From Anastrepha obliqua (Eukaryota > Arthropoda > Insecta > Diptera > Tephritidae): a stretch of DNA of 64,000 nucleotides. The stretch covers positions 39,778,044 through 39,842,043 of the forward strand of contig NC_072897.1 of NCBI RefSeq assembly GCF_027943255.1, in the 5' to 3' direction. Every line of letters begins with the position of its first letter. Positions within the stretch are counted from its first letter, which is position 1. A program made the translations under genes and the position numbers. Below are positions 32,501 to 42,904 of this stretch, piece by piece. Below the pieces are notes generated by a model. That model saw nothing but the letters and a program-made list of their open reading frames with translations, made no database searches and was not told where the DNA came from.

Positions 32501-34065
32501 GGTTTGCCGTACTTTCTGACGTAAGCCATGGCGTCTTGCGATTTTTCGTGTAAATATCGAGGTCCACCTGTGAATGATGAAGGTAGTATAACCAACTGCC
32601 CAATGCCGTTGTGGTGTTCATTCGCCTGTAAAGCATCCTGAAGATGAACGTAATTTTCGGCTCTGAATTTAGTTTGATTATTACGGATGTAGGCCAATCT
32701 CTCAGATTCAATTTTAGCATATTGATCTACCAAGTATTGGTTTGTTAACATTCCATATCTAAGCAAAGTGTTGAAATCATTACGTCTTGTCATTATACGG
32801 TAGCAATAGTAGTTCATACATGACACTGTTTTACGCAGAGGTGTACCACCGATTGGGTCAACTTGAGAAATATTAATAGCATAACCATTTTCTCCACGAC
32901 ATAGCATCAAAGGATATTGTAAGCTGTCATAAGATCTGTGTAACTCTGAAATTTTTTGCAAATTATCATCACGACTATGCAATACAATATCTCTTTTGTC
33001 AAATTGCTGTCCGGCTATCACCACTGCTACTTCACTCGTGGAAGGCGCATTGTATCGTCCTCTGTGTTCTCCAACAGGAACTTTATTTGCATGGATTACG
33101 ACATTAAAGTCAGGAGTATCTGCTGGAACACTCTCAATCGCAGTTTTGAAAGACTGTATGTAGCAATTATGAGAATGTGACATATCTTGGAGAGATCTAA
33201 TCAAATCTCTATCAATTGGCCGTGCAACACTTGAACACCTCGTAGATGCTTGTGTATCTGGATCTGCAATAAAATATATTTGCAGGAATTTGTGATCATC
33301 GGGTCGAAGTGGTAGCAAGCTCCCAGCTAAGTGGTATACTTGCCCTTGAATTTTAAATGTAGGCATGAAGCCACGCTCAACGACTTGCTTACTCTTAAAA
33401 GAGGTCATTTGAAATGCGTTATTGTAATGGCGTATATAGCGCATGAAATGATTAGATTTCTGATGATCACCCGTAAGAAGAGAGTGAAGTGGTTCAGGTG
33501 GAGGGAGAATTTCTTCTAATTTGACTTTTCCTTGTAAACAACACATACCTTTCGATTCGTCCTTGAATTTCAATGCGAAGCAATGTTCACACACTACTGA
33601 CATAGTACCTATTGATACTATTCGGTCGTCCTTGTAAGAAATCGAAGGATCATAATTCATGGCCGAATTTTCTTTACTCACCCATGAATTAGTAACTCGT
33701 GCTGATGATTCTCTGGCTCTCTTTATTCGATGTCTGTCCTTATCTCGGGTGCGGCGAAGCTCACGCTCTCTTGAAGATTCTCCCTCTCTCTGAGTTCTAT
33801 ATATATCCCGAAGCTGACTGAGTCGAGCCTCACGCTCTGCTGACGATTCTCTGTCCCTCTGAACCGTATGCCTATCTCGATCCCGGCTGCAACGAACCTG
33901 ACGCTCTACTGAAGATTCCCTCTCTCTCTCAGCTCTATATCTATCCCGCATCTTACTGCGGCGAGCCTCACGTTCCGTTGACGATTTTTCATCTCTTGCT
34001 GAACGTAGTCTTCTGGCATCCACTGTACTACGTCCTATGTTCGAACGACGACGTCTTCCAGCCAT
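29575..34065 (-). pseudogene. Helitron Rep-helicase (RepHel) interrupted by one in-frame stop
   Basis: ATG at 34065 with MAGRRRRSN. Residues 1-125 are arginine-rich with four degenerate ~27-residue repeats (R-D-R-...-R-E-S-S-x-E-R-E). The Helitron-like N domain follows (SVVCEHCFALKF, then PPEPLHSLLTGDH). The Rep domain has the HUH motif in KRGLPHVHLLVWL and the paired catalytic tyrosines in YVTKYINKG. The Pif1-like helicase has Walker A in FFLDAPGGIGKTFLIN, Walker B in LIVWDEATMSNK and FSGDFRQILPVV. A TAA at 30343-30345 after NKLDLKT stops the frame at 1240 codons; the same frame reopens immediately for 255 codons with ILSPTNEQVDKVN and YVALSRVTSRENMF (helicase motifs V-VI). One base change could account for the break. 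Stop at 29575-29577. Confidence 0.93.
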
Positions 34066-34450
34066 GACTATAATTTTTGTGAAAATTTACTCAGTTCTAT
34101 ATGTATGATTACCTATCCACAAATTGTCATATTATTAGTATGTGCCGCAGTTAAAAATATGTAAATACTTACCATTTAGAAACAAAAGATAATTACTGAT
34201 GTAATATCTTGAAAAATATTTTTTTCAATTATATGCTGTAAAGAGTCATATACATAGATCTATATTAAAACAACAATGTATTTAAGGTATTTAATTGGTT
34301 AAGGATTAATGATGTACCTATTTGCTGAAATCACTTCGAAAATAAGCTATTAGTTGTCGTAAAAAGTAAATTACAAAAGATGTTATTGTATGGAATCGAT
34401 AGCAAACTAAACGCGCTCCGAATCAATAAAAACTATTCAAAAACTGTATT
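34066..34450. other. Helitron 5' non-coding sequence
   Basis: Between the RepHel start and the MITE. AT-rich; the promoter for the minus-strand gene should be here. Confidence 0.5.
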
Positions 34451-34454
34451 TTAA

Positions 34455-34758
34455 CACGTTCCCTGTCCCAATACAAAAATGCAAAATTGACCGACACGTC
34501 CAACAGCGTTTTTTGAATAATTAGTTTTTTTGTAGTCATAGCTTTATATAATACTAATAATTAAAAAAAACGGATGTAGGGTATTTCTACCTGAAACACA
34601 TATGGTCCATGAGCGTAGAGGGACATTTTTGCTTCTGCACGTTCATGAAACACATGTGGTTTATATACCCCCTGACGCACATATGGCTCAGGAACGTGTC
34701 AGTGCTTATCAGGCGCACGTTTCCTGAACCATATGTGGCTCAGCGGACAGGGAACGTG
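34455..34758. mobile_element. piggyBac-like MITE flanked by TTAA
   Basis: CACGTTCCCTGTCC at the left and its exact complement GGACAGGGAACGTG at the right, each flanked outside by TTAA (34451-34454 and 34759-34762). TTAA duplication is typical of piggyBac. It is 304 bp without coding capacity. Inside are two long hairpins, each pairing CACATATGG-type with CCATATGTG-type blocks. Confidence 0.75.
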
Positions 34759-35083
34759 TTAATTATGTGGGATTTACTAATATAGAACGTGAAAATAGCG
34801 TTTTATTTCGCTGTAAAACTAATAATTAAAAAAAACGGATGTAGGCTATTTCTACCTGAAACACATATGGTCCATGAGCGTAGAGGGACATTTTTGCTTC
34901 TGCACGTTCATGAAACACATGTGGTTTATATACCCCCTGACGCACATATGGCTCAGGAACGTATCAGTGCTTATCAGGCGTACGTTTCCTGAACCATATG
35001 TGGCTCAGCAGACAGGGAACGTGTTAATTATGTGGGAATTACTAATATAGAACGTGAAAATAGCGTTTTATTTCGCTGTAAAA
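34554..35083. repeat. 265-bp tandem duplication including the MITE right end
   Basis: Two direct copies with 265-bp period (34554-34818 and 34819-35083) differ at only a few bases (for example GTAGGG/GTAGGC, CAGCGG/CAGCAG). Each holds the MITE right half, its TTAA and about 55 bp of Helitron flank. So the MITE end was duplicated in tandem after insertion. Confidence 0.85.
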
Positions 35084-35660
35084 TAGTATGTGCATATAAT
35101 TACATGGAATTCAGAACATACATAGATACATATGTACATACGTCCGAAATGAAATAATTCGAGCGATTCGTAAATACATACATACATACGTCACCATACG
35201 ATGTAATTCAACATTAATGAGGTGTGGTGAGATTATCGCTTAACGCCTGTTGCCTCATTCGGTTGACAGCGAACAAACACACAAACAGCTTTTTTTGGAA
35301 AAAGAGCTGCTTTTGTTTAAACAATTTTGGTTAAATAACAAATATATCAATTTTTTTTTGATGCAGAGCGAAAGTAAATATTTCAAAGTTAAACTCTAAG
35401 AAAGTTTCATTTTAATTGGTTGATTCGTCTATGATTTATGGCCGTGAAAACAAAAAAATTATGTTTTTTTTTCACATTTTGACCGATTGCCACGCCCCCT
35501 TTATATATTTCTTCACATTATATAGATATAAACCTTCCTCTTCAATCAATCTATCTTTAAAAAAAAACCGCATCAAAATCCGTTGCGTAGTTTTAAAGAT
35601 TTAAGCGATTACGTGGACATAGGGACAGAAAAAGCGGCTTTGTTTTATAATATGTAGTGA
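35084..35660. other. Helitron 5' region
   Basis: Non-coding. Contains TACATACATA microsatellites and the subterminal sequence CAACGGATTTTGATGCGG on the minus strand, which I recall from other insect Helitron 5' ends. Confidence 0.6.
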
Positions 35661-35699
35661 TGAACTGTTTGCATTTGTTGGATTTTGGCTTTGGTTTAT

Positions 35700-37068
35700 T
35701 AAACAATGAAAAATTGTAACTGATAACGCGGATGCGTGAAAAAGTGTGTAAGCAAAAATAACAATGGTAACAGGACACTACCTTGGGGTACACTTGCTGT
35801 CATTTGCATCATGCTTGAGCATTCGTCTTCGAACTTTATAAAAAATGTCGGTTTCCCAGATAACTTTTGAAAATGACGAAAATGATTCCGTGGTAATATT
35901 TCGCTGAGCTTATGCAGTAGCCCTTCATGCCACACGCTGTCAAAATACACGCTTTTGGAATACCAAGGTAGACAGCTGTGCAGAACCTTTTATTATCCAT
36001 ATCATTTAATATTTTGTTTATAACTCTGCGGACTTGTTGCATAGTTGAATGCTGTCGTCTAAATCCAAACTGGTGGCTTGGTATTATAGTTTTTTCTATC
36101 AGAATTTTGTCTAATCTGGCAAAGAATATTTTTTCAAACACTTTTGAAAGAATGGGCAAGAGACTGATGGGGCGATATGATGTTGTTTCAATGCATTTTT
36201 ACCTGGTTTGGGGATTGCCGTTATTTGTTCAACTGCTCTAGAGGCGTGGGAAGCATTGTTTTCTTAATATGCTGTTGAATATTTGTAGTATATACATATG
36301 TAATTGCTACATCAGGTAGTTCTTTTAGTACTAATATATTTTACCATTTATTAGATCGTAGTCCGGTACTTTTTCACTGTTCAGATTTTTCAAATGATAT
36401 CTGATTTCTGGGTTACTCGTATTTATTTTGTTCAATCTGCTGATTGTCTTTTTCGTTTAAGAATATTGTGTTAAAGTGTTCAGCTAGTGTGTTTGCCTTC
36501 TCTTTATTGGTCTTTGCCCAAGTTCTGTGTTGTGTTTTGATGGGAGGTTCATGTGGAACTGTAATAGAGTCTTTTTGTTGAATTTTTATAGTTGGCGTCG
36601 AAAGGGTGAGGACTTTTTTAATGGAATTGTTGAAAAAACCTATTGCTGAGTCAATTTCGTTTTTCGTTTTTAATGAAATATTTATTGTCAATTGTGCTTT
36701 ATTATATAGTCCTGTAAACGTTTGTTGGTGTCAAAAATTGTCATGAGAAGTGGTGAATAATCCGGCGATAGCTCCAAACATGACTTAATGGTCAGATGGG
36801 TTTGGGGAATATTTTTAACAATACATAAATAAACTAAATCTGGTTGTTTTTTGATATCTGTAGGCCAGTATGTCGGCTCTCCGGTGCTTATGAAATGCCC
36901 ATTATTTTCTCTTATAGCGTCTAGTAATTTTCGGCCTTTCGAAGTTGTTAACCTTGATCGCCAAATAGAATTTTTTGCATTGTAGTCACCTCCAGCGGTA
37001 TATCGTTTAAATAGTCCAGATATTGCATTATTGAATTTTGCCACAAAATCGAAATTTTTTTTCTTCAC
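35700..37068 (-). pseudogene. Jockey-clade element: endonuclease and RT remnants
   Basis: Minus strand. 37068-36688 reads GGDYNAKNSIWRSRLTTSKG and FISTGEPTYWPTDIKKQPDL, the second half of the endonuclease domain, with SPDYSPLL where relatives have S-D-H. 36691-36413 is the linker with KEKANTLAEHFNTIF. 36159-35836 reads PILSKVFEKIFFARL, HQFGFRRQHSTMQQV and a damaged RT first-aspartate block (YLGIPKA); 35950-35699 reads FDSVWHEGLLHKL and ASVPQGSVLLPLLF. Each piece is in a different frame. The RT active-site block is missing beyond 35700. The 5' end of the endonuclease is cut near 37080. Confidence 0.8.
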
Positions 37069-37080
37069 TCATCTTATAGT

Positions 37081-37640
37081 ACATCATTTCAAGAATGTTG
37101 TGTCAAAATTTTAAGTGGATAGGAGGAGAACTCTCAAAGTTATAGCCTTTGTAGGCACTCTACCTCGAATGCGGAGCATCGATAGTTTTTCAGAGTCATT
37201 TTTTCAAACGCGTTTTTCCCGAAACGACTTCTTAAAAGTCGGTGCCAATCACAACTCCGAAACTATTCAACCGATTCTTTTCAAATTTGGCACACGTTTT
37301 CTAAATCAAAAATACCTCCGCTCCCCCACTGTTTTTTTTTTTCATTTTTTTTTTTTTAAGGTTGTTTTTCACTTACAAATATGACGAAATTTTTCGCCAA
37401 AAATGCTCGTTTACGTTTTTTTGCCACCAAAACTACAAAAATGAAAAAAAAAAAAATTTATTAATGGGGGGGGGGGGGGGGGGGGGGGGGTTGGGGCATT
37501 ACGTCATACTTTAACTGAAAAATTCGACTTTTTTAGTTTCAGATGATTCTACGACGTATGCTGATTGGCACCGCAGAGCACCTCTCGAAAAACATATCTC
37601 CAAAAAAACTCTGCCACACTATAACACCCCCACCACTAGT
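37081..37640. other. No gene seen; contains a 25-base G run
   Basis: Includes A/T homopolymers, G25 at 37466-37490, and the phrase CCGAAACTATTCAACCGATT, similar in wording to subterminal sequences of other repeats in this window. Unassigned repeat. Confidence 0.5.
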
Positions 37641-37873
37641 TTGAGGCTCCGACGAAATTATATTATTTTTATTGGGTTATTTATTGTAGTTTCATTTTTT
37701 AATTGTACATTTGGAGTATATGTTTGTCTATTCTTAAAGAAATATTCAAAAATAATTAAGATACATAATGATACAATAATCGAGATATCTATGCTAAAAC
37801 CAATTATCTTTGAATTATTATCTTTATATAGTACTGGTTTTAATGTTTCTTCGTATTCTATTTGTTTTAAATA

Positions 37874-39868
37874 TTTTTTTTTTTTTTTTTTTTTTATCCC
37901 CTTTATTTTATACATCTGTCCATTGACATTAAGTACGTTGTTTAACAATTTGGCCAGGATTTACATACATCGCTTAATGACCAGTGCCAAAGCGATAAAA
38001 ATTAAAATAAACGAATTAATACTATTTACAATTAAATACAATTAAATAATATTCAATACAAGTTTTACTCTACATAATACAAATTTTACAACAATTTAAC
38101 AGCAATTTAAGCCCTTTGCACATTTATTATTTTCTAGCATTCATTAAGTCGCTTGGTCGAGTTCTCTTTAAGCGTCTTTCAGTGTTTTTTTCCCTTTCCA
38201 GAAGTTTGTTGATTTCTGCATTATTGTGTCCCTGTATTTTTTCAAAGTGGCTTCTTGCTATTTTTTTGGTCTCTTCGTCTACTGTTGCTATATTAAAAGT
38301 CCTGTGGATGTCATCATTTTTCGTGTACCTGTCAGACATAGTCAAAATTCGAAGAATCTTCGATTGCTGTCGTTGAATTTTTTGCTAGGTGTGACTTTTT
38401 AGCCGTTCCCCATACCTGTAGTCCATATAGCCAGATTGGTTTAATCATGGCTTTGTACAATAATAGCTTGTTCTGTATAGTAAGTCTGGATTTTGTGCTG
38501 ACTAACCAATGAAGTTGTCGAAGCTGTTCTTTTATTTGTTTGACCTTTTGCTTTATGTGGTGATTCCAATTTAGTTTCGAGTCCAAATGTATTCCAAGGT
38601 ATTTCGTAGTTGGTTTAATTGTAATTGCTTTGCCATTTATTTTTATTGGAACTGCAGTAAATTTTGTTTTGGTAGTAAATATAACCTGTACGGTTTTGTC
38701 TTCATTTATTTTTAGGCACCAATTATCGAACCATTCTTTAACTGCGTTTGTGTATCGCTGCAGTTTTTCAGTAGCGATAGTTAAGCTTTTATCCGATGCC
38801 AGTAGTATTGTATCGTCTGCGAACGTAGCAATTGATGAATTAGTTTCGTCAGGAGGTGGTATGTCTGCGGTGAATAAAACATATAGTAGAGGTCCAAGAA
38901 CGCTTCCTTGCGGAACTCCAGCAGTTATTTGATGAATATATGAACATTGATTGTCATATTTAATATAGAAACTTCGATTAGTTAGGTAGCTTTTTATGAT
39001 AAGATAGTAGTCAAAAGGAATCATTATTTTTATTTTGTGGAGTAAGCCTCTGTGCCACACTTTGTCAAACGCTTTAGCTACGTCTAAGAATACTGCCGCA
39101 CAATAACGATTGTTTTCAAAGTCTGATTGGATTTTATTTGTAATTCTGTGGATCTGTTGGATAGTCGAATGTTTTTTTCTAAATCCAAATTGATGATCCG
39201 GTATTATACGTTTTTTCTCCAGAAATTGGGTTAGTCGGTCATGCAGTAATTTTTCAGCAATTTTAGATATTGTCGGTAGTAAGCTTATTGGTCTATAAGA
39301 TGATACGGTAGTTGGATCTTTACCCGGTTTTGGCAATGCAATAATCTCTGCCACTTTCCAGAGTTTCGGAAAATATTGCAAGCGAAACATGGCATTGAAA
39401 ACGTTTCGCAAAAATATATATGCTTTGGTTGGTAGCTCCACTAATGCTTTTCCTGTTATCAAGTCATATCCGGGTGCTTTTTTATGTTTTAGTCCTTTTT
39501 TGATGCAAGCTATTATTTCGTGTGTATTCGTCCTTTTTATTTTTGTAAAGTCATAATGGTAGTTGTTTTGGTTGTCAATTTTCTTTTCTTCGTCATTTGA
39601 TAGAACCTCTTCAAAGTATTTTGCTAAAGTTTTCGCTTTTTCCTCTTTTGTAACGGCCCATGAATTGTCATCTTTCTTTAGTGGTGGTTGATGTTTTATT
39701 TGTGTTTTTAATGTTTTGGTACATTTCCAAAGAGAGTAGTTTGTATCTTTGTTGGGAGTCAGGTTCTTCAAATAGTTTTCGATTTCTTTGTTATTTCTTT
39801 TGTTTAAAGTATCCTTAAGAATTTTTGTGGCTAAGTTTAGTTTTCTCTTGTCGTCAGGTGATCTGGTT
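37874..39868 (-). mobile_element. 5'-truncated Jockey-type non-LTR retrotransposon with poly(A)
   Basis: Minus strand. A 22-base A tract (T at 37874-37895) marks the 3' end; a short 3' UTR (38126-37896) precedes it. Coding starts inside the linker before the RT, so about half of ORF2 and all of ORF1 are missing. This copy is far better preserved than the other Jockey pieces. Confidence 0.8.
38127..39868 (-). pseudogene. Jockey-type reverse transcriptase, nearly intact 3' half
   Basis: An open frame runs from the truncation point (39868) past an internal Met at 39771 to 38332. RT blocks in order: KKAPGYDLITGKALVEL, IIALPKPGKDPTTVSSYRPI, HQFGFRKKHSTIQQIHR, AVFLDVAKAFDKVWHRGL, ITAGVPQGSVLGPLLYVLF and the active site ATFADDTILLAS; then KYLGIHLDSKLNW and LLLYKAMIKPIWLYGLQVWG. 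After KSHLA the frame is wrong; a one-base shift at about 38380 restores it to the tail (38345-38127, ending LMNARK-stop). RT makes cDNA at the nicked target; no endonuclease is left here, so it cannot act alone. Confidence 0.9.
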
Positions 39869-40049
39869 TTTTAAAATATAAAGATACAATTTTAATATCT
39901 GCTAGAATTGTATTACTGTTTTCTTTAATGTTATGTTATAAAATTTGGTAAAATAAATTTATCATGTAATTTTATTTTAACATTTGTAAAAGTTTTATTC
40001 AAGGTATTAATTTCACAGTTCTCAAATTTTATTAAGTAGTTTCCGATAA

Positions 40050-40700
40050 ATTTTAATTTGGTTTATTTATCGTTAAAATGTTTAAGAACTAATATTCCTG
40101 GGATAACTTCGACTATTGTTGTTTGTTCAATGTTTGGATTTTGTAGTTGGCTTCCTTAAAATTCAATATAATATAATACTTAAAGAATTATCGTTAATTC
40201 GTATTAGATTTCTTTTTAAATTATCTTTAATATATGTACTATAAATATTGTTTTCTAGACCTATAAGCACATCAGAATTATTGAGCTCTACGGATTGGTT
40301 ATTTTTGTCAGGGATTGGTACAAAAGTCACCATGGATAATGGATCTTTTGATAGTTGTGGTATAGAGAGAATAATGATAATGTTATTTTCGTGGAGTGCT
40401 ACAGATATTTACTTTAATTTGGGTGTAACTGTCGAAGTCTCTGATAAGGTTAAGTTCGGTTTGAGTTAGAATATCTGTAGGTATGATGCCTATTTTGCCG
40501 GAGAAAATAATGAGTCCGATATCGTCTACGTGTTGTCGTAGAAGTGAGATGTCGTTATTAGTTTGGTATATATGTACCATCAATGTTATCTTACCTTCTA
40601 TGGTTGAAATTTTATTTCCTATAATGATATTGAATTTAATTAAGTAGTAATATTCCGGATTTAAGAGTTCATGAGATTCAGCACATTTTTCCTACTTTAC
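40050..40700 (-). pseudogene. Possible envelope-like remnant of the gypsy-type element
   Basis: Downstream of integrase on the minus strand, a weakly open stretch reads PEYYYLIKFNIIIGNKIST, then LLRQHVDDIGLIIFSGKIG and ILTQTELNLIRDF, broken by stops afterwards. Position after pol, and the pattern of a helical segment with repeated I/L followed by ILT..EL.LI, resemble insect errantivirus Env proteins, which act as membrane fusion glycoproteins. No signal peptide, furin site or transmembrane segment can be shown. It could instead be an unrelated tail. Confidence 0.4.
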
Positions 40701-40729
40701 CGTTTACGAAATCTATCGGTTTGAGTTGT

Positions 40730-41840
40730 GTGCTGCTGTGAATTGTATTGTTATAAAATCCTATAATTCGTGATATTTTCTCCTCTGTCGTCGCGTTTTT
40801 AGACTGTTCGTCGTGTCGTAGTATTCTCAACTCTTCGTTCAACGTGTTGGGAAGTCGTTCTATATCCTTTTATGTATGTGTGATTGCTGTTCGACGTGTA
40901 ACATATATTAATATTCTGTTTCTTTAAATATTCCTGTCTGGGAAAGACTTTAAATCCTAGTTCGTTGTCAACTATTATACAATTCTTTCTATTTTTCCAA
41001 AAGTGTATCAATTTCGTTTTAAACTCTACCCATGATCTTCCATTAATTAAACTTATCAATCATAGTTAGGTATAATTTTTTTTCTAATGAGGGTGTTTCC
41101 GTTAGTTTATAAGGTGCTCTAGGTGGTCTTCTGTCATACTTCTCTAATGTACATACTTCACAATTATTCAAAAAGTGGGTTATTCTCAATTTGAGTTTAA
41201 GATTATAGATTTTCTTTTTTAGCTCTTCAAATGCTGATTGAATGCCTATGTGATTTTTGCTTAGATGTTCATGTTCAATCATCTCTGTTAACTCAAGTTC
41301 ATCTTCTATGTCCTCTAGTCTTTTAAAGCGCCTATTTAATTTGAATTCATTATTACTGGAAAAAATTTCTTGATAATGCGTCCGCATTACTGTTTTTTGT
41401 TCCCTTTTTGTATTTAATTTCGTAGTCAAACTCCGACAGTTTTAGTCTCCATCTGACCAGTTTCGAGTTTGGTTCCTCAATCGAGAAAAGCCATGTAAGT
41501 GGTTTGTGATTCGTTTTTAATGTAAATTTTCGTCCAAAAAGGTATAACCGAAAATACTTTGTGGCCCAAATTATTGCTAAAAGCTTTTTCCCTATGGTAT
41601 TGTAATTGATCTCATGTTCGTTTGGAGTACGACTAGCATAACATATACATAGGGTGATTTTCTTGCGAAAGCACAGCTCCAAGTGCGAAGTTACTAGCGT
41701 CTGTTGTTAAGGTATATTTTTTTTTTAAATCTGGATAAGCCAGGATTGGGTCAAGTGTTAACAGAATTTTTAGTGTGTTAAAACTTTCTTGATATTCCGG
41801 GTTAGATATGTCTATTTTTTTGTCTTTTTTAAAGTACTTT
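40730..41840 (-). pseudogene. Gypsy-type RNase H and integrase remnant
   Basis: 41840-41690 holds the end of RT ([19 protein letters not shown]). 41682-41353 reads [32 protein letters not shown] and [14 protein letters not shown], the RNase H domain and its end. 41429-41043 includes HLSKNHIGIQSAFEELKKKI and CEVCTLEKYDRRP, the H-H-C-C zinc domain of integrase. 41059-40799 has NSNHTYIKGYRTTSQH, a damaged form of the core around the third catalytic residue, followed near 40740 by an N-N-T-I-H-S block. Frames change several times, and the first part of the catalytic core is missing. Confidence 0.8.
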
Positions 41841-41848
41841 GTTTCATG

Positions 41849-42081
41849 AAGAAAAAGTTTTTTCTAATAGCGGTCGCCCCTCGGCAGGCGATGGCAAACC
41901 TTCGAGTGTATTTTTACCACGAAAAAGCTCCTCATAAAAAATATCTGGCGTTCGAAGTCGGCTTGAAACTGTAGGCTCCTCCATTTGGGGAACAACATCA
42001 AGACGCACGACACAAATAGGAGGAGGAGCTCGGCCAAACACTCGCCAATTATATGTATATATATTTATGTGTATATATATG
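41849..42081 (+). mobile_element. Short tRNA-SINE-like retroposon, 5'-truncated, tephritid type
   Basis: Contains GCGGTCGCCCCTCGGCAGGC, GTCGGCTTGAAACTGTAGG and AGGAGGAGCTCGGCCAAACA and ends in a TATA-rich microsatellite. I recall this body as very common in tephritid fruit-fly genomes and transcripts, where full copies start with a tRNA-like head; the head is absent here. TCATG flanks it on both sides (41844-41848, 42082-42086), and the host gypsy RT reading continues across the site. Open frames inside are not genes. Confidence 0.7.
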
Positions 42082-42086
42082 TCATG

Positions 42087-42560
42087 GGTTAGCTATTAAT
42101 GAATAGTTCTTTATAAAAAAACGGTAGTAACCAGTTAAGTCAAGGAATTGTTTAATTTGTTTAGGTGTTTTTGGTATAGAGAAATTGACTACGCATTCTA
42201 TTTTTTTCGGATTGGGTTTTATACACTCTAATGTAACGATGGGACCAAGGAACTCGGTTTCCTTTTTCAGATTTGTCTAGTTGTATTTTGCGGTTGGCTT
42301 CGTGTAGCCGATTAAAAATAAATTTTATTGAATTAATGTGTTCTTTTAAAGAAGTCGAAAATATTATTACGTCGTCCAGGTAAACTGGACAGATTTTGTT
42401 GATATAATCTTTAAGTACGTGATTCATTAACGTTTGAAATGTCGCTGGGGCTGTCTTTAGCCCGAATGGCATTCGTAGGAATTCATAGTGTCATCCTTCG
42501 AAAGGCGGTCTTATAAATATCTTCTTCCTTAATATCTATTTGGTGAAATCCTTTCGTATA
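42087..42560 (-). pseudogene. Gypsy-type RT core fragment
   Basis: Minus strand: GFHQIDIKEEDIYKTAF (42550-42490), [20 protein letters not shown], then the active site [20 protein letters not shown] (Y-L-D-D), IQLDKSE and, beyond a shift, FLDLTGYYRFFIKNYS just before the SINE. Wording is that of 17.6/297-type elements. RT copies the element RNA; this is a relic with at least two shifts. Confidence 0.85.
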
Positions 42561-42904
42561 AACATCTACATCACTTCGTATCAACATCAACATCACGCCA
42601 ATGCAGAATGGGTATTTACTAAAACATTGTATTGATGTGACGTGTTATCGATAATTTGACAGAAATAAATACGATCTTTGCATTTCATCCGTTACCTTTT
42701 GCTTTTGTGTGGTTTTTCGTTTAAAATGTATGCTCAAAAATGTTTTTGCTGATAGATTCTGGCGATAGTTCAAGTGATTAAGAGAAAAAGCAAAGATTGC
42801 GGTTTTTAAAGAAAAGGAATAAGACAAAGATCCAACATTTTTAATTTACCAGATACAAACTACGTACAATAATGCGCACTCTTAAAATGTGTCAACTACT
42901 GCAT

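Larger units (their letters stand above)
29303..35660 (-). mobile_element. Autonomous Helitron, both termini present
   Basis: On the minus strand the element starts TCACTACATATTATAAAAC (35660 downward), the TC start of Helitrons, with A before it. It ends with the palindrome-bearing CCCGTGCGAAGCTGGGCGGG, TTG and CTAG (29303), followed by T. This fits insertion between A and T without target duplication. It is 6358 bp and encodes a Rep-helicase gene on the same strand. A TTAA-flanked MITE and its tandem extension lie in the 5' region (34455-35083). Confidence 0.9.

Noticed and set aside
30500..33519. Several plus-strand open frames across the Helitron gene
   Set aside because: All are shadows of the long minus-strand RepHel frame, whose HUH, tyrosine and Walker motifs are unmistakable.
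28611..37068. Possibility that the Jockey fragments on both sides of the Helitron are one interrupted copy
   Set aside because: The RT active-site block is missing on both sides and unrelated sequence lies next to each Helitron end, so a single split copy is not supported.
37641..38045. 134-codon hydrophobic open frame
   Set aside because: It reads through the poly(T) tract and 3' UTR antisense to a Jockey element; low-complexity AT DNA explains it.
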